A DNA stretch of 64,000 bases from Collinsella tanakaei. Its GTDB lineage: Bacteria > Actinomycetota > Coriobacteriia > Coriobacteriales > Coriobacteriaceae. The notes beneath the pieces are model-generated. The model searched no databases. It worked only from the letters and a program-made list of their open reading frames with translations, and was not told where the DNA came from. The stretch lies in NCBI RefSeq assembly GCF_030373545.1, contig NZ_JAUDCO010000002.1, positions 1-64,000 of the forward strand, read 5' to 3'. The position numbers and the translations under genes were made by a program. Every line of letters begins with the position of its first letter. Position 1 is the stretch's first letter. This document shows, in pieces, positions 46,118-57,281 of the stretch.

Positions 46118-46321
46118 GCGGGATGAACCTCCAAAAGACGGGAATCGGTTCGAACTACTCTAGCATAGTGGAGTATCTCGTTGGCATCTGTAACGTATAC
46201 GAAATGACAGCGATCCTATGCATCCGTGCGCACGGCGTGAACGGGGAGGGCGGATTCGCGCGCGGCACCCCGTCGCGCTACAATAAGGTTCAAGTTGAAG
46301 GTTAAGGTGAGGGGGCGACGC

Positions 46322-47155
46322 GTGGCGACTTTTGTGACCTCGGACGCGCACGGCCATCTGAAGGCGCTCGACCGGGCGCTCGAGCTCGCCGCTCCCGGCC
46401 CGGACGATACCGTCTACGTGCTCGGCGACATGGTCGATCGCGGCCCGGATCCCGTCGGCGTGCTCCGTCTGGTGCACGGCCTGCCTCGCGCCCGCGTGCT
46501 GCTGGGCAACCACGAGGACATGCTGCTCACCGCCCTTGCCACCGGCGAGCAGCTCGATTTGCTCACCTGGGAGATGAACGGCGGCTCCTCGACCGCCGCG
46601 GGGCTCGATGCGCTTCCGCGCGACGAATATCTCGAGCTGCTCAACTGGATCGAGAACCTGCCGCTGTGGGATGTTGTCGAGGTGGGGGATAGGTCATACC
46701 TGCTATGTCATGCCGGCATCGACGCGCTCGCGCTGCGCGGGTACCTCGCCTGTGCGGGCTACGGCCCCGAAGAGGGGTTCGCGCGCGTTCCGTTAGACGT
46801 GCTGCGCGCCGGCATGGAGGCGCAAGATCCCGAGGACCTGCTTTGGATTCGCGGCGAGTTCTGGAGCGAGCCGACGGGCCTGGTCGGCCGCGACGGGACG
46901 GGGCCGGTTGTCATCGCGGGGCATACGCCGTCGATTCTGCTGTACCGCTATGCGAACAACATGTGCGAGCCGGTGCTTTCGCCAGATGGGCGGGCGTGCA
47001 TGGTCGAGGTCGGTGCCAGCTGGGATACCGGTGGCGTCGCCGACCGCGTCGATATCGACTGCTCGGCTGCAGGCGGCGCGCCCGTCGGCCGCGTCGGCGT
47101 CATGCGTCTGGATGACCGCCGCGTTTTCTACGCCGACATCGAAGAGGGCGAATAG
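46322..47155 (+). CDS. Calcineurin-like metallophosphoesterase
   Basis: A 277-residue phosphatase. Metal motifs are TSDAHGHLKAL (DxH), LGDMVDRGPDP (GDxxDRG), LLGNHEDM (GNHE) and AGHTPS (GHT). The set resembles PrpA/ApaH-type PP2A-like serine/threonine or Ap4A phosphatases. The GTG at 46322 has GAGGGG upstream; a TTG at 46295 is an alternative. It stands alone between divergent serC and the convergent flippase. Confidence 0.9.
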   Translation: MATFVTSDAHGHLKALDRALELAAPGPDDTVYVLGDMVDRGPDPVGVLRLVHGLPRARVLLGNHEDMLLTALATGEQLDLLTWEMNGGSSTAAGLDALPRDEYLELLNWIENLPLWDVVEVGDRSYLLCHAGIDALALRGYLACAGYGPEEGFARVPLDVLRAGMEAQDPEDLLWIRGEFWSEPTGLVGRDGTGPVVIAGHTPSILLYRYANNMCEPVLSPDGRACMVEVGASWDTGGVADRVDIDCSAAGGAPVGRVGVMRLDDRRVFYADIEEGE

Positions 47156-47194
47156 CGCGCGAACGCGTTAAATGGAGTCGGGCACAATGCCACG

Positions 47195-48682
47195 CTAGTT
47201 TGCGAAGGGGTCGCGGGCGCGCGTGATCTCCTGGCGGATCTGGGCGTACTGCCAGACCAGCAGGGCGAGCAGCACCGCCATGACGACCAGGTAGCTCACC
47301 ACCGCTCCCGTGAGGCCGAGGATGCGCACGAGCACGAACGGCAGGATGGCGGAGGCGATGAAGGCGACCAAGTAGAGGCGCATGACGTCGCCTTGACGGC
47401 GCAGCACCGTGATGATGGCGTACAGGAAGTCGATCGCCGCCGTGATGCCTCCCGCGGCGACCATGAGGTAGGACAGGGCGCGGAACCGCTCGAAGTCCAA
47501 ACCGTAGGCAAAGCTCATGAACGGAATGCCGACCGTGCCCATGATCGCGGCGGTCGCGATGCACAGCGCTACCACCACGCACATGACGGCCGCGATGACC
47601 AGGTCGAACCGGCGCCTGCGGCGCGGGTTTGCCCAGATGCCCGCCAGGCGCACGAGCTGGGGCTTGTAGATGAACCCGACGGTGAGCAAGATGCCCTGCG
47701 CAGGGAAGTAGAGCGCGTTGAAGTACAGCTGGTTCTCGTAGGCGAGCGTGCCCTCCATCGCAAACTTGGGCATGCTCTCGATGAGGTTGAACAGGAACAG
47801 CGCGGCGAACAGGGGAGCGCCTTGGCGGAACAGACGGGTGACCTCGTCGACTGCCATCGGTCGCGACTTGTCGGTCTCGAGCAGGGCCAAAGGCGCGCTC
47901 AGCAACACGAGCGAGGCGACGGCGGCGACCGCCATGGCGATGGAGGCGACCTCCAGGCTTCGCGTGACGAGCAGCAGCACGGCGAATGCGACGATCGCGC
48001 AGGCGGACCGGACCGTCTGGCTGATACCGGCGAGATAGAGCTTGTCGGCCTGCTGGAGGCGCCCCTCGTACACGTCGGCAATGCCGTCGACGACCTTGTA
48101 GGTGAACACGCCCAGGCAGATGGTCGTCATCGAGGCGTCATAGGAGCGCAGCGTGCAGTAGAGCGTGCCGGCGACGAGGGCGGCGATGCCGGTGATCCAT
48201 CGATGCGCCTGGTAGGAGGAGAACGAATTCGTCTCGTCGATATCGGAGACCTGGTAGTTGCGCACGCCGAAGTTCGCGGCGATCATCAGCAGCGTGCCCA
48301 CGACGAAGGCCATGGAGAACATGCCCGCGCCCTCGGCGCCCGCAAGCTGCGTGGCCACGATGGTGAGCACGGGAAACGAGCAGCCCCAAAGGGCGGTGCC
48401 GAGCGTGTTCCACAGATAGTCGCGCCCGGTGCTGCCGTCCTCATAGCGCGCCTCCTGCTCTGAGAAGGAGCCGGAAAAAATCGCCTCCAGAAGGCGCGTC
48501 CACCAGCGGTTGATCAATCGGGCGATCGGGCCGGGCTGACGGGATGAGGAGGGACGGCGCACGGTGGCGCCGACCGGCACGGAGCCTTCGGGCGCCTGGC
48601 GGAACCGGGGCTTGCCCGTAGTGTGCGCGGCGTCTCGCGCGTCTTTGAGATCGCGAATCCTGTCGAGCGGTGAGATCGCCAT
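47195..48682 (-). CDS. Polysaccharide flippase/MATE-like membrane protein
   Basis: A 495-residue protein with about twelve to fourteen membrane segments and a 75-residue cytoplasmic N-terminus. The order and PQLVRLAGIWANPRRRRRFDL loop between helices suggest a Wzx/MurJ-like oligosaccharide flippase of the MATE superfamily. No glycosyltransferases are adjacent, so the exported glycan is unknown. The start at 48682 follows GAGGAG. Confidence 0.78.
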   Translation of the reverse strand: MAISPLDRIRDLKDARDAAHTTGKPRFRQAPEGSVPVGATVRRPSSSRQPGPIARLINRWWTRLLEAIFSGSFSEQEARYEDGSTGRDYLWNTLGTALWGCSFPVLTIVATQLAGAEGAGMFSMAFVVGTLLMIAANFGVRNYQVSDIDETNSFSSYQAHRWITGIAALVAGTLYCTLRSYDASMTTICLGVFTYKVVDGIADVYEGRLQQADKLYLAGISQTVRSACAIVAFAVLLLVTRSLEVASIAMAVAAVASLVLLSAPLALLETDKSRPMAVDEVTRLFRQGAPLFAALFLFNLIESMPKFAMEGTLAYENQLYFNALYFPAQGILLTVGFIYKPQLVRLAGIWANPRRRRRFDLVIAAVMCVVVALCIATAAIMGTVGIPFMSFAYGLDFERFRALSYLMVAAGGITAAIDFLYAIITVLRRQGDVMRLYLVAFIASAILPFVLVRILGLTGAVVSYLVVMAVLLALLVWQYAQIRQEITRARDPFAN

Positions 48683-48882
48683 GAAGCTCCTCGGTGTGCC
48701 GATTGAATACGTTATACGAGAGGGTAGCATGCCCGGGCCAGTCGCCAAAATCGCACCGAAACATGCCGGTAATGCATGGGGTTCCCGCATGTCGGACGCG
48801 CAGGGTGAGCTATTATTCCCGGTGGGAGGAAAATAATTTTCCATTTCCATTTTCCTAGTTTCGCTTCCTTGAGGGAGGGCCT

Positions 48883-50433
48883 ATGGATTCGCTCGCGTTC
48901 GCTTTGGCGCTCTTGCCCATCCTGTGGTTGGTTGTGGTTCTGCTGGTGTTCAGGCTCCCTGCCTGGAAGGCTGCGCTCGGCTCGTTTGCCCTTGCGTGCG
49001 CCTTGGCGCTGCTCGTGTGGCATCTGCCGGCGCGGGAGGTGGCGACGGCGAGCCTTGAGGGCTTCTGCATGGCGCTTTGGCCGATCGTGCTCGTCATCAT
49101 CGCCGCGGTTTTCGCGTACAACCTGTGCGTGAGCACGGGCGCGATGGGCACCATCAGCCGCATGATCTGTTCCATCTCGAGCGACCGGCGGATTCTCGCG
49201 CTGCTGGTCGCCTGGTGCTTCGGCGGCTTCATGGAGGGCATGGCGGGTTTCGGGACCGCGGTGGCGATTCCTGCCGGCATGCTCGTCGGCTTGGGCTACA
49301 AGCCGCTGCCGGCGGTGCTCATGTGCCTGCTTGCCAACGGCGTGCCCACGCCCTTCGGCTCCATCGGCATCCCGACGGTGTCGCTGGCGGGGCTGGTGGG
49401 GCTCGACCCCGCGCGCCTTGCGTTTGTCGAAGTGCTTCAGCTCGCCCCCTTCTTCATGGTCGCGCCGTTTCTGATCGTGCTCGTCGCGGGGGCCGACGAT
49501 GCCTACCGGGCGACGGTGCGCACGCGTCTAGCCGGCGTCGGGTTGGTCGCTTTGGTTTCCGGCGCTTCGTTTGTCGTGCCTACGGCGGTCGTGGCGGCGT
49601 TCGTGGGACCGGAGCTCGCCGTGGTGGTGGGCAGCATCTGCTCGCTCGCGGCGACGGCGCTTGTCAGCATGCGCGTCGAGCGTGCCGGCGCGCTCGACGT
49701 GCGGTTCCATCTTGAGACCGAGGAAGGCGAGCCCGTCTCCCTTGCCGGTGCGCTGACCGCCTGGTCCACGTTCATCCTGATCTTCATCTTGCTCATGGGC
49801 TCCTCGAAGCTCGTGCCGCCCGTCAACGAGTGGCTTGCCCGCTTCAGCTCGACGGTCACGATCTACACGGGGAAGAACCCCGGGTCGCTGTCGTTCTCGT
49901 GGGTGAACACGCCGGGTGTCTGGATCCTTGTTGCTGCGATTGTCGGTGGGCGCATCCAGGGCGCCGGCGCAAGGCAGATGGGCCGCGTGTTCGTGGCCAC
50001 CGTGCGCCAGATGATGCCGACGGTCGTTACCATGCTCGCCGTGCTCGGTTGCTCCAAGGTTATGGGCTACGCCGGGATGATCTCGTCCATCTCCTCCTTC
50101 TGCATCGCGGTGACCGGCTCGCTCTATCCGCTCGTGGCGCCTTGGATCGGCATGGTCGGTGCGTTCGTCACGGGCTCCGGCACGAGCTCCGCCATGCTGT
50201 TCGGTCTTATCCAAAGCCAGGCCGCCGAGGCACTCGGTACCGATCCGTACTGGATGGTCGCCCTGAACGAGCTGGGCGTGGCGGCGGGCAAGATGCTGTC
50301 GCCCCAGACGCTCGCCATCGGTCTCGCATCCGTGCGCGTGGTGGGAAAAGACGCCGAGCTGCTGCGCGCCGTACTGCCCTATGTGCTGGGGTTCCTGGTC
50401 GCCATGTCTGCCATCGCGCTGGCCTTCGCGTAG
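48883..50433 (+). CDS. L-lactate permease (LctP family)
   Basis: A 516-residue transporter with about thirteen membrane helices. Family blocks are GFMEGMAGFGTAVAIPAGMLVGLGY, LLANGVPTPFGSIGIPT, and the late GSGTSSAMLFG. It imports lactate or related 2-hydroxy acids by proton symport. The next gene is pckA, so imported lactate could feed gluconeogenesis once oxidised. The ATG follows GAGGGAGG. Confidence 0.92.
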   Translation: MDSLAFALALLPILWLVVVLLVFRLPAWKAALGSFALACALALLVWHLPAREVATASLEGFCMALWPIVLVIIAAVFAYNLCVSTGAMGTISRMICSISSDRRILALLVAWCFGGFMEGMAGFGTAVAIPAGMLVGLGYKPLPAVLMCLLANGVPTPFGSIGIPTVSLAGLVGLDPARLAFVEVLQLAPFFMVAPFLIVLVAGADDAYRATVRTRLAGVGLVALVSGASFVVPTAVVAAFVGPELAVVVGSICSLAATALVSMRVERAGALDVRFHLETEEGEPVSLAGALTAWSTFILIFILLMGSSKLVPPVNEWLARFSSTVTIYTGKNPGSLSFSWVNTPGVWILVAAIVGGRIQGAGARQMGRVFVATVRQMMPTVVTMLAVLGCSKVMGYAGMISSISSFCIAVTGSLYPLVAPWIGMVGAFVTGSGTSSAMLFGLIQSQAAEALGTDPYWMVALNELGVAAGKMLSPQTLAIGLASVRVVGKDAELLRAVLPYVLGFLVAMSAIALAFA

Positions 50434-50781
50434 CGTCCCCGTATGAGGCCTCGTCGAGGGCGCGTACGGGCGGTGCACGGTTTTCACATCGATGTACTTG
50501 GCTTTTCCGGTCTGCTTGACGGGGCGCATGGGCGAAGCCGGATGCATGGCGAGGGGAAAGCACGGAATGCGCGTCCTGTCAAGGTGCGCCGTGCACGCCT
50601 TGGTGAGGTCCTTTCGCTGTTTTTTGCCCCGATTTTGGTATACGAGTCGCAAACGAACCGGCTATTATCAATGAAGTGCGCCGTCATTTCTCCATATTTG
50701 CGGTGCATGCCAGACTTTTCGCGGTATCAATCGGGGCGCGTCGCCTTCCGGTGCGCGCCAGCGTAGGAAAGGTTGCTGTCT
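50434..50781 (+). other. 348-bp gap upstream of pckA
   Basis: This contains the likely pckA promoter: an AT-rich patch TTTTGGTATACGAG near 50635, and TATTAT at 50664 that could serve as -10. No gene, repeat or clear riboswitch was seen. Confidence 0.4.
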
Positions 50782-52371
<1,590 letters not shown>

Positions 52372-52449
52372 GGCGACCGTTCGCCCTGTTCGGTGGTAGA
52401 ATGGGGCACCGATAGAGAGCCCGCATCTCCGGATGTGGGCGACGCGCAA

Positions 52450-52505
52450 GCGCCCACGCGCCGGCACCGTAGGACTTTGAAGGTGGCCGGCAGTGGGCGC
52501 TTTTT
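52450..52505 (+). terminator. Intrinsic terminator between pckA and the B3/4 gene
   Basis: A long stem begins GCGCCCAC and GCCGGC and closes with CCGGC and GTGGGCGC, enclosing an ACC/GGT inner pair, and is followed by TTTTT. It lies 79 bp after pckA and 20 bp before the next gene, so it could also act as an attenuator for that gene. Confidence 0.85.
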
Positions 52506-52524
52506 CGATAGGGAGGCATTTGCT

Positions 52525-53253
52525 ATGAAGAAGTTCGTGACCGACGATTCGTTTTGGGAGCTGTTTCCCGATGCCGCGATCGGCGTCGTTGTCGCGCGCG
52601 GCATGAAGCGCGCCGACGAGGTTTCCGATGAGGACAAAGCCGAGCTCGAGCGCTTGCTCGTTCGCGCCAACATGATGGCGGAACGCCACCTGACGAGCGA
52701 TACCATCTCTGAGAACGCGCCGGTGAAGGCCTGGCGCGAGGCCTATCGCAAGTTCAAGACGAAGAAGGGCGCCCGCTGCTCGATTGAGAATCTGCTCAAG
52801 CGCGTGCTCAAGGGAAACCCCGTAGGCCCCATCACCCCGTCGGTCGATATCTACAATGCCGTCTCGCTCACCTACGCCCTGCCCGTGGGCGGCGAGGACA
52901 TCGATGCCTTCCAGGGCGACCTGCACCTGACGGTCACGCAGGGCGGGGACGCCTTCTTGCCGCTCGGTTCCGACGAGCACGACGACCCGACCCTTCCCGG
53001 CGAGCTGTGCTATCTCGATGACGCAGGCGCGGTGTGCCGGTGCTGGAACTGGCGCGACGGCGTGCGCACGGCCCTGACGGATGACTCGCGCAACGCGTTT
53101 TTGATTATCGAGTGCGTCGAGCCCGACCGGGTTGAGGAGCTCTCTGCCGCCATCGATGAGCTCGCCGAGTCCGTGGAGCGCTATCTGGGCGCCGCCATCG
53201 AGGCGAAGCAGGTCGTGGATGCCCAGCATCGCGAGGTCATCATCGAGCCCTAG
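52525..53253 (+). CDS. B3/B4 tRNA-binding domain protein
   Basis: A 242-residue stand-alone B3/4 domain as found in the beta subunit of phenylalanyl-tRNA synthetase. Typical pieces are SIENLLKRVLKGNPVGPITPSVDIYNAVSL and VGGEDIDAFQGDLHL. Stand-alone members may edit mischarged tRNA or bind nucleotides; none is assigned here. The start at 52525 follows GGGAGG. Confidence 0.85.
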   Translation: MKKFVTDDSFWELFPDAAIGVVVARGMKRADEVSDEDKAELERLLVRANMMAERHLTSDTISENAPVKAWREAYRKFKTKKGARCSIENLLKRVLKGNPVGPITPSVDIYNAVSLTYALPVGGEDIDAFQGDLHLTVTQGGDAFLPLGSDEHDDPTLPGELCYLDDAGAVCRCWNWRDGVRTALTDDSRNAFLIIECVEPDRVEELSAAIDELAESVERYLGAAIEAKQVVDAQHREVIIEP

Positions 53254-53345
53254 CGTAAACCGCTTCGCTTTCGGCCACGTGGCTGCGGAATTGCGCCGCG
53301 GTCTCGGTCTTGAAGTGGCTGAGACCGCGGCGACGTGGTATATAG

Positions 53346-53367
53346 TAATGTTGACGAGTCAACATTA
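53346..53367. promoter_or_regulatory. Perfect 10-2-10 palindrome, MarR operator
   Basis: TAATGTTGAC, GA, GTCAACATTA lies 22 bp before the MarR start. It overlaps a TTGAC-type -35 element. This is the typical autoregulatory site form for MarR proteins. Confidence 0.75.
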
Positions 53368-53389
53368 CGCAGAATGAGAGGTGAGCGCT

Positions 53390-53851
53390 GTGGAGGCGTC
53401 GCGGTTCGAGGATTTCGTCGGGCTCATCACACTCATTTCCAAAGAGATTCAGCGCATCAAGACGGTCGAGGCGACCAAGCTCGGCCTCAAGGGTTCGGAC
53501 ATCATGTGCCTGTACTACCTGGGGCAACATGAGGAGGGACTGACTGGGTCCGAGCTTGCGCGCGAGGCCGATGTCACCCGCGCCGCCGTGTCGCGCACCC
53601 TCGCGCGCCTCGAGAGCGAGGGGTACGTCGAGGTGCAGGATGAGCAGGGTACCGGCTCTCGCTATCGCGCACCGGTGCGCCTGACCGAGCGCGGCCGTAC
53701 CGTGACCGCCGAGGCCAACGAGATCATTCGCGCCGTCGTGCAGGAAACAGGCGAGGAACTGGGCGATATTCAGCGCGTCCAGATGTATCGCTCGCTCAAC
53801 GTCATATACGAGAAGCTCAAGAGGATATCGCGCGACAATTCAGCGGACTAG
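53390..53851 (+). CDS. MarR family transcriptional regulator
   Basis: A 153-residue winged-helix regulator. The DNA-binding part is LTGSELAREADVTRAAVSRTLARLESEGYV with the wing containing RYRAPVRLTERG. The GTG at 53390 is favoured because AGGTGA lies upstream; an in-frame GTG lies at 53381. A perfect palindrome just upstream suggests autoregulation. No target operon is adjacent, and it is convergent with the PerR-like gene. Confidence 0.9.
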   Translation: MEASRFEDFVGLITLISKEIQRIKTVEATKLGLKGSDIMCLYYLGQHEEGLTGSELAREADVTRAAVSRTLARLESEGYVEVQDEQGTGSRYRAPVRLTERGRTVTAEANEIIRAVVQETGEELGDIQRVQMYRSLNVIYEKLKRISRDNSAD

Positions 53852-53875
53852 GTGCGGTATCGCCGTGCGGCGCGC

Positions 53876-54283
53876 CTAGTTGGCGGCTTTCACCTGGCCG
53901 CGTGCCTGGCACGCGGGGCACACGCCCTCGAAGATGGTGCTGTGCGAGGTGATGGTAAAGCCGGTCGCCTGCGCGACCGATTGGTCCGCGGCCTTGTCGT
54001 AGGGCACCGTCGCGTCGATGACCGTGCCGCACTCGATGCAGACCACGTGGCAGTGGGCATCGAGGCGAAGATCGAAGCGGTCGCCACCGGGGGCTTTGAC
54101 GCAGGTGATCGCATGGGTCTGCTCAAGAAGGCGCAGATTGCGGTAGACCGTGGCGCGGCTGATCCGCTCGTCGCGGTGGCGGACATCCAGATAGATATCC
54201 TCTGCGGTCGGATGGTCGCAACGATTGCGGACAGCGTCGAGGATGAGGGCTCGCTGTTTGGTGTTTCTGCGCTGAACAGACAT
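53876..54283 (-). CDS. Fur-family regulator, PerR-like
   Basis: A 135-residue Fur-family repressor. Structural zinc cysteines are CIEC and CPAC. The recognition helix is ISRATVYRNLRLLE. Regulatory metal ligands at CDHPTAED, DRFDLRLDAHCH and VID include an Asp in DRFDL where PerR proteins, but not classical Fur, carry the peroxide-sensing Asp. A PerR role in oxidative stress is therefore favoured. No target genes are adjacent. Confidence 0.88.
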   Translation of the reverse strand: MSVQRRNTKQRALILDAVRNRCDHPTAEDIYLDVRHRDERISRATVYRNLRLLEQTHAITCVKAPGGDRFDLRLDAHCHVVCIECGTVIDATVPYDKAADQSVAQATGFTITSHSTIFEGVCPACQARGQVKAAN

Positions 54284-54385
54284 GAGCCGCCTCCCTTATC
54301 GTGAACGGTTACTAACAGCATTTCACCAGAAGAGAGATGGGGAATCAAGATAACGCGCGTCGTCCACAGAATGGATACGCCGCGC

Positions 54386-54874
54386 TCAGTCTGCGTCGCT
54401 TTCGTTGAACCCCGTGTCGCAGTGCAACGGCCCGTTGTCGGCCGCCGTCGTGGCGAGCTGGTCGCACCGCTCGTTGAACGTGTGTCCGGCATGGCCCTTG
54501 ACCCAGATGAAGCGCACGTCATGGGGCTCCATCGCCTTGAGGAGGCGTTTCCAGAGGTCGGGATTTTTGACGGGCTTCTTGCCGGCGGTCTTCCAGCCGC
54601 GCTTGATCCATCCCTCGATCCAGTGCTTGTTGAACGCATTGACCACGTATTGGGAATCGGAGTGCAGCTCGACGGAGCAGGGGCGGTTCAGGACCTCGAG
54701 CGCTGCGATGACGCCCATGAGCTCCATGCGGTTGTTGGTCGTCCGCTCATAGCCGCGCGAGAGCTCGAGCACGTGCTCCTTGCCGGACGGTGCGGTGTAG
54801 CGCAGCACGGCTCCATAGCCCCCCGGGCCGGGGTTGCCGCGAGCGGCGCCGTCAGTGTATATGGTGACGTTCAC
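54386..54874 (-). CDS. rnhA: Ribonuclease HI
   Basis: A 162-residue enzyme that degrades RNA in RNA-DNA hybrids. Active-site acidic residues are in [26 protein letters not shown] and RCDQLA. The GTG at 54874 follows AAAGGA; an ATG five codons upstream (54889) overlaps that site. The C-terminal 15 residues are a short acidic tail. Confidence 0.95.
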   Translation of the reverse strand: MNVTIYTDGAARGNPGPGGYGAVLRYTAPSGKEHVLELSRGYERTTNNRMELMGVIAALEVLNRPCSVELHSDSQYVVNAFNKHWIEGWIKRGWKTAGKKPVKNPDLWKRLLKAMEPHDVRFIWVKGHAGHTFNERCDQLATTAADNGPLHCDTGFNESDAD

Positions 54875-54922
54875 GTGCGATCCTTTCATGCGCGCGGACA
54901 GGATGCGAGCGCGGTCGCACCA

Positions 54923-55351
54923 TTATAGGTCGAGGCCGGTTTCAAAACGCACCTCGAATGTTCGCTCATCGGGCACGGACGATATCTCGCGCTCGTCCTC
55001 CAGCCAGATATTGTTGTTAAAGCCGAGGTAGTATGCATGGAGTCGGTCGAGGTGCATCACGATCTGCTGGGGCGTTCCCTGTATCTCCATATCGACCGAG
55101 CCGTCGGATTGGTTCATGACCCATCCGGAGAGCCCGCGCTCGCGCGCGAGCCCCTGGTTCGTCCAACGAAATCCGACGCCCTGGACGCGCCCGCCGAAAT
55201 GCAAGCGGAGGCGGAGCCGAGGGGTGTTTTCGGGGTGCTCGGCTATGGCGTTCTGCAAGCGCTCGATCAGCTGGAGCTCGACGGGGCTGCGACGTGCCTG
55301 CTCGCCGCCACCTCGCCGGCTTCCCGACACGAATCTGTCGAACATCCCCAT
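54923..55351 (-). CDS. Acylphosphatase with N-terminal extension
   Basis: A 142-residue protein. The acylphosphatase core (about residues 45-130) has GRVQGVGFRW with the catalytic Arg, and GWVMNQSDGSVDMEIQG with the catalytic Asn. It may hydrolyse acyl phosphates or be a non-catalytic ligand domain. About 45 basic residues precede the core, longer than classical 90-residue enzymes. The start at 55351 follows AAGGAG. Confidence 0.87.
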   Translation of the reverse strand: MGMFDRFVSGSRRGGGEQARRSPVELQLIERLQNAIAEHPENTPRLRLRLHFGGRVQGVGFRWTNQGLARERGLSGWVMNQSDGSVDMEIQGTPQQIVMHLDRLHAYYLGFNNNIWLEDEREISSVPDERTFEVRFETGLDL

Positions 55352-55487
55352 GGCCTCGCTCCTTCCGCGATGGTGGTATGAGCCAGTGTAGCGCATCGTC
55401 GCCATCTGACGCGGGCGCGGCCCGCCGTGGCCCGCTCGACGTTTTTCAGGCATAATGCAGCTGAAAGGCTTTCTTGACGGGAGACGC

Positions 55488-55655
55488 ATGGAGTTTTTGA
55501 TCTATATCGCGATCCTGCTGGTCATCGCAGCGGTCATCTCACTTGTCCTATCCTTTGTGGGGACGGTGCTCGTCGGCGCTCTGCGCTTGCTGCCCATCGT
55601 GTTCGCGGCCCTGGCGATCGCCGCGTTTGTCCGGTGGTATCGCGAGCGCTCCTGA
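55488..55655 (+). CDS. Small hydrophobic membrane protein
   Basis: A 55-residue protein with two membrane helices (IYIAILLVIAAVISLVLSFV and VGALRLLPIVFAALAIAAFV) and a basic tail RWYRERS. The ATG follows GGGAG. No family recognised. It is probably real given its start signal and coding bias, but function is unknown. Confidence 0.6.
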   Translation: MEFLIYIAILLVIAAVISLVLSFVGTVLVGALRLLPIVFAALAIAAFVRWYRERS

Positions 55656-55774
55656 TGCGCACTGAGAAGGCCGGCGTCCCGTATGGAGGCTGCGTGGTGG
55701 GTCGTTTGGAGACATTCGATCGGTTCGCCATATGTAACAATCTCGGTAGCAATTAGAGCCGAGAAGGGGAAGAC

Positions 55775-55996
55775 ATGGGAAAGCCAGTCGTCAAGATATG
55801 CAAGAAGTGCACGGGAATCAAGGCGAAAGACCTGAAAGGTATCATCCCCAAAGATGCCTGGAAGGAAGGTTGCGTCCACGCCTGCGTCAAGAAATCGGAG
55901 AGGGGCGAGCGCGTGTTCGCGCGCATCGACGGCAAGCTCGTGGTCGCGTCCTCGAAGGCGGACCTGATCGCCAAGATTCAAGAGGCTGTAGCATAG
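55775..55996 (+). CDS. Small cysteine protein, DUF1450/2Fe-2S ferredoxin-like
   Basis: A 73-residue protein with four Cys arranged as KICKKC and EGCVHAC, followed by RVFARIDGKLVVASSKADLIAKIQE. The order (CxxC, later CxxxC, then FA-x-I-x-G-x-x-V-x-A) recalls the DUF1450 and thioredoxin-like 2Fe-2S families. It may bind an iron-sulfur cluster or zinc. A stem CTCGG/CCGAG lies just upstream of the ribosome site. Confidence 0.7.
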   Translation: MGKPVVKICKKCTGIKAKDLKGIIPKDAWKEGCVHACVKKSERGERVFARIDGKLVVASSKADLIAKIQEAVA

Positions 55997-56071
55997 CGCT
56001 GCGCGCGGCGGGGTGCACGGTCGGGGCGGCGCTACAATGGGCTTCGGTGTCCCCGCGTATCAGGAGTCTTC

Positions 56072-57265
56072 ATGCAGGTTCGCATAGATCCGAAATCCGG
56101 CAATCGCATCTCCGCGCTTGGCTTGGGGTGCATGCGCTTTCCCGGGTTCGCGCTCGGCAAACCCGATCCGCGCGCGGCGCGGGCGATTATCGAGCGTGCG
56201 GTTGAGCGAGGCATCAACTATCTGGATACCGCGTATCTCTATCCCGGCAACGAGTCGGCGGTCGGCGCTGCGCTCTCGCAGGCCGGCGTGCGCGATCGCG
56301 TCTTTCTGGCGACCAAGCTGCCGCACGCGTCCTGCAAGCGCGCTGAGGACTTCGATAGGTTTTTCGACGAACAGCTGCGCCGTCTGCGCACGGACCACAT
56401 CGACTACTACCTGATGCACAACATCACGAGCCCGGCGCAATGGGAACGCGTTCGCGCCTTGGGGATCGAGGACTGGATCGCGCGCAAGAAGGCGAGCGGC
56501 GCGATCGGGGCGATCGGGTTCTCGTTTCATGGCAGCACGGATGATTTTCCAGTGCTGCTCGATGCGTACGATTGGGATTTCTGCCAGATTCAATACAACT
56601 ACGTCAACGAGCGATACCAGGCGGGTACGGCAGGGTTGCATGCGGCGGCGGCCCGCGGCATGGCGGTGTTTGTCATGGAGCCGCTGCTGGGCGGGCGCCT
56701 TGCCGACAAGCTGCCCGCGTCCGCGGCGCGTCTGCTCGCGCAGGCAGGGGAGCAGGGGCTGGCAACTCCTGCCGACTGGGGATTAAGCTGGGTGTGGAAC
56801 CATCCCGAGGTGACCATGGTGCTGTCGGGCATGAGCTCCCCTGAAATGGTCGACGCCAACGCCGACATCTCCGAGCGCGCCCTTCCGAATACGATGACCG
56901 AGAAGCAGCTTGCGACGATCGCCCGTGTCGTCGAGCTCTTCGAGCGGGCGAATCGCGTGCCGTGCACGGGCTGCAACTACTGCATGCCCTGCCCGCACGG
57001 CATCAACATCCCGGGGTGCTTCGCGGCTTACAACGCGAGCTTCGCCCATGGATGGTTCACCGGCATGCAGCAGTATTTCACGGCGAGTGCGGTGCGGACG
57101 GCTACGCCGCGCTTGGCGAGCAACTGCGTGTCATGCGGGGCGTGCGCTCGCCATTGCCCGCAGCATATCGACATCCCGGCGCGCATGGCCGACGTGCGGC
57201 GAAGGTTCCAACCCGGCCCCATCAACGCCGTCCTCAAGCACTTGGTGCAGGTAAAAAGACCCTAG
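56072..57265 (+). CDS. Aldo/keto reductase with C-terminal ferredoxin clusters
   Basis: A 397-residue protein. The N-terminal TIM barrel has the AKR pattern LGLGCMRFPGF, NYLDTAYLYPGNE (Asp and Tyr), and the catalytic Lys in ATKLP. The C-terminal part (about residues 300-365) carries CTGCNYCMPCPHGINIP and CVSCGACARHCPQHI, two 4Fe-4S binding sets. These fused proteins are common in anaerobes and act as redox enzymes on unknown substrates. Confidence 0.93.
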   Translation: MQVRIDPKSGNRISALGLGCMRFPGFALGKPDPRAARAIIERAVERGINYLDTAYLYPGNESAVGAALSQAGVRDRVFLATKLPHASCKRAEDFDRFFDEQLRRLRTDHIDYYLMHNITSPAQWERVRALGIEDWIARKKASGAIGAIGFSFHGSTDDFPVLLDAYDWDFCQIQYNYVNERYQAGTAGLHAAAARGMAVFVMEPLLGGRLADKLPASAARLLAQAGEQGLATPADWGLSWVWNHPEVTMVLSGMSSPEMVDANADISERALPNTMTEKQLATIARVVELFERANRVPCTGCNYCMPCPHGINIPGCFAAYNASFAHGWFTGMQQYFTASAVRTATPRLASNCVSCGACARHCPQHIDIPARMADVRRRFQPGPINAVLKHLVQVKRP

Positions 57266-57281
57266 GGATTTTTTAACATCG

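Noticed and set aside
46140-46160. A GGTTCGAAC motif suggesting a tRNA T-arm
   Set aside because: No acceptor, D or anticodon stems can be formed around it, so it is not a tRNA.
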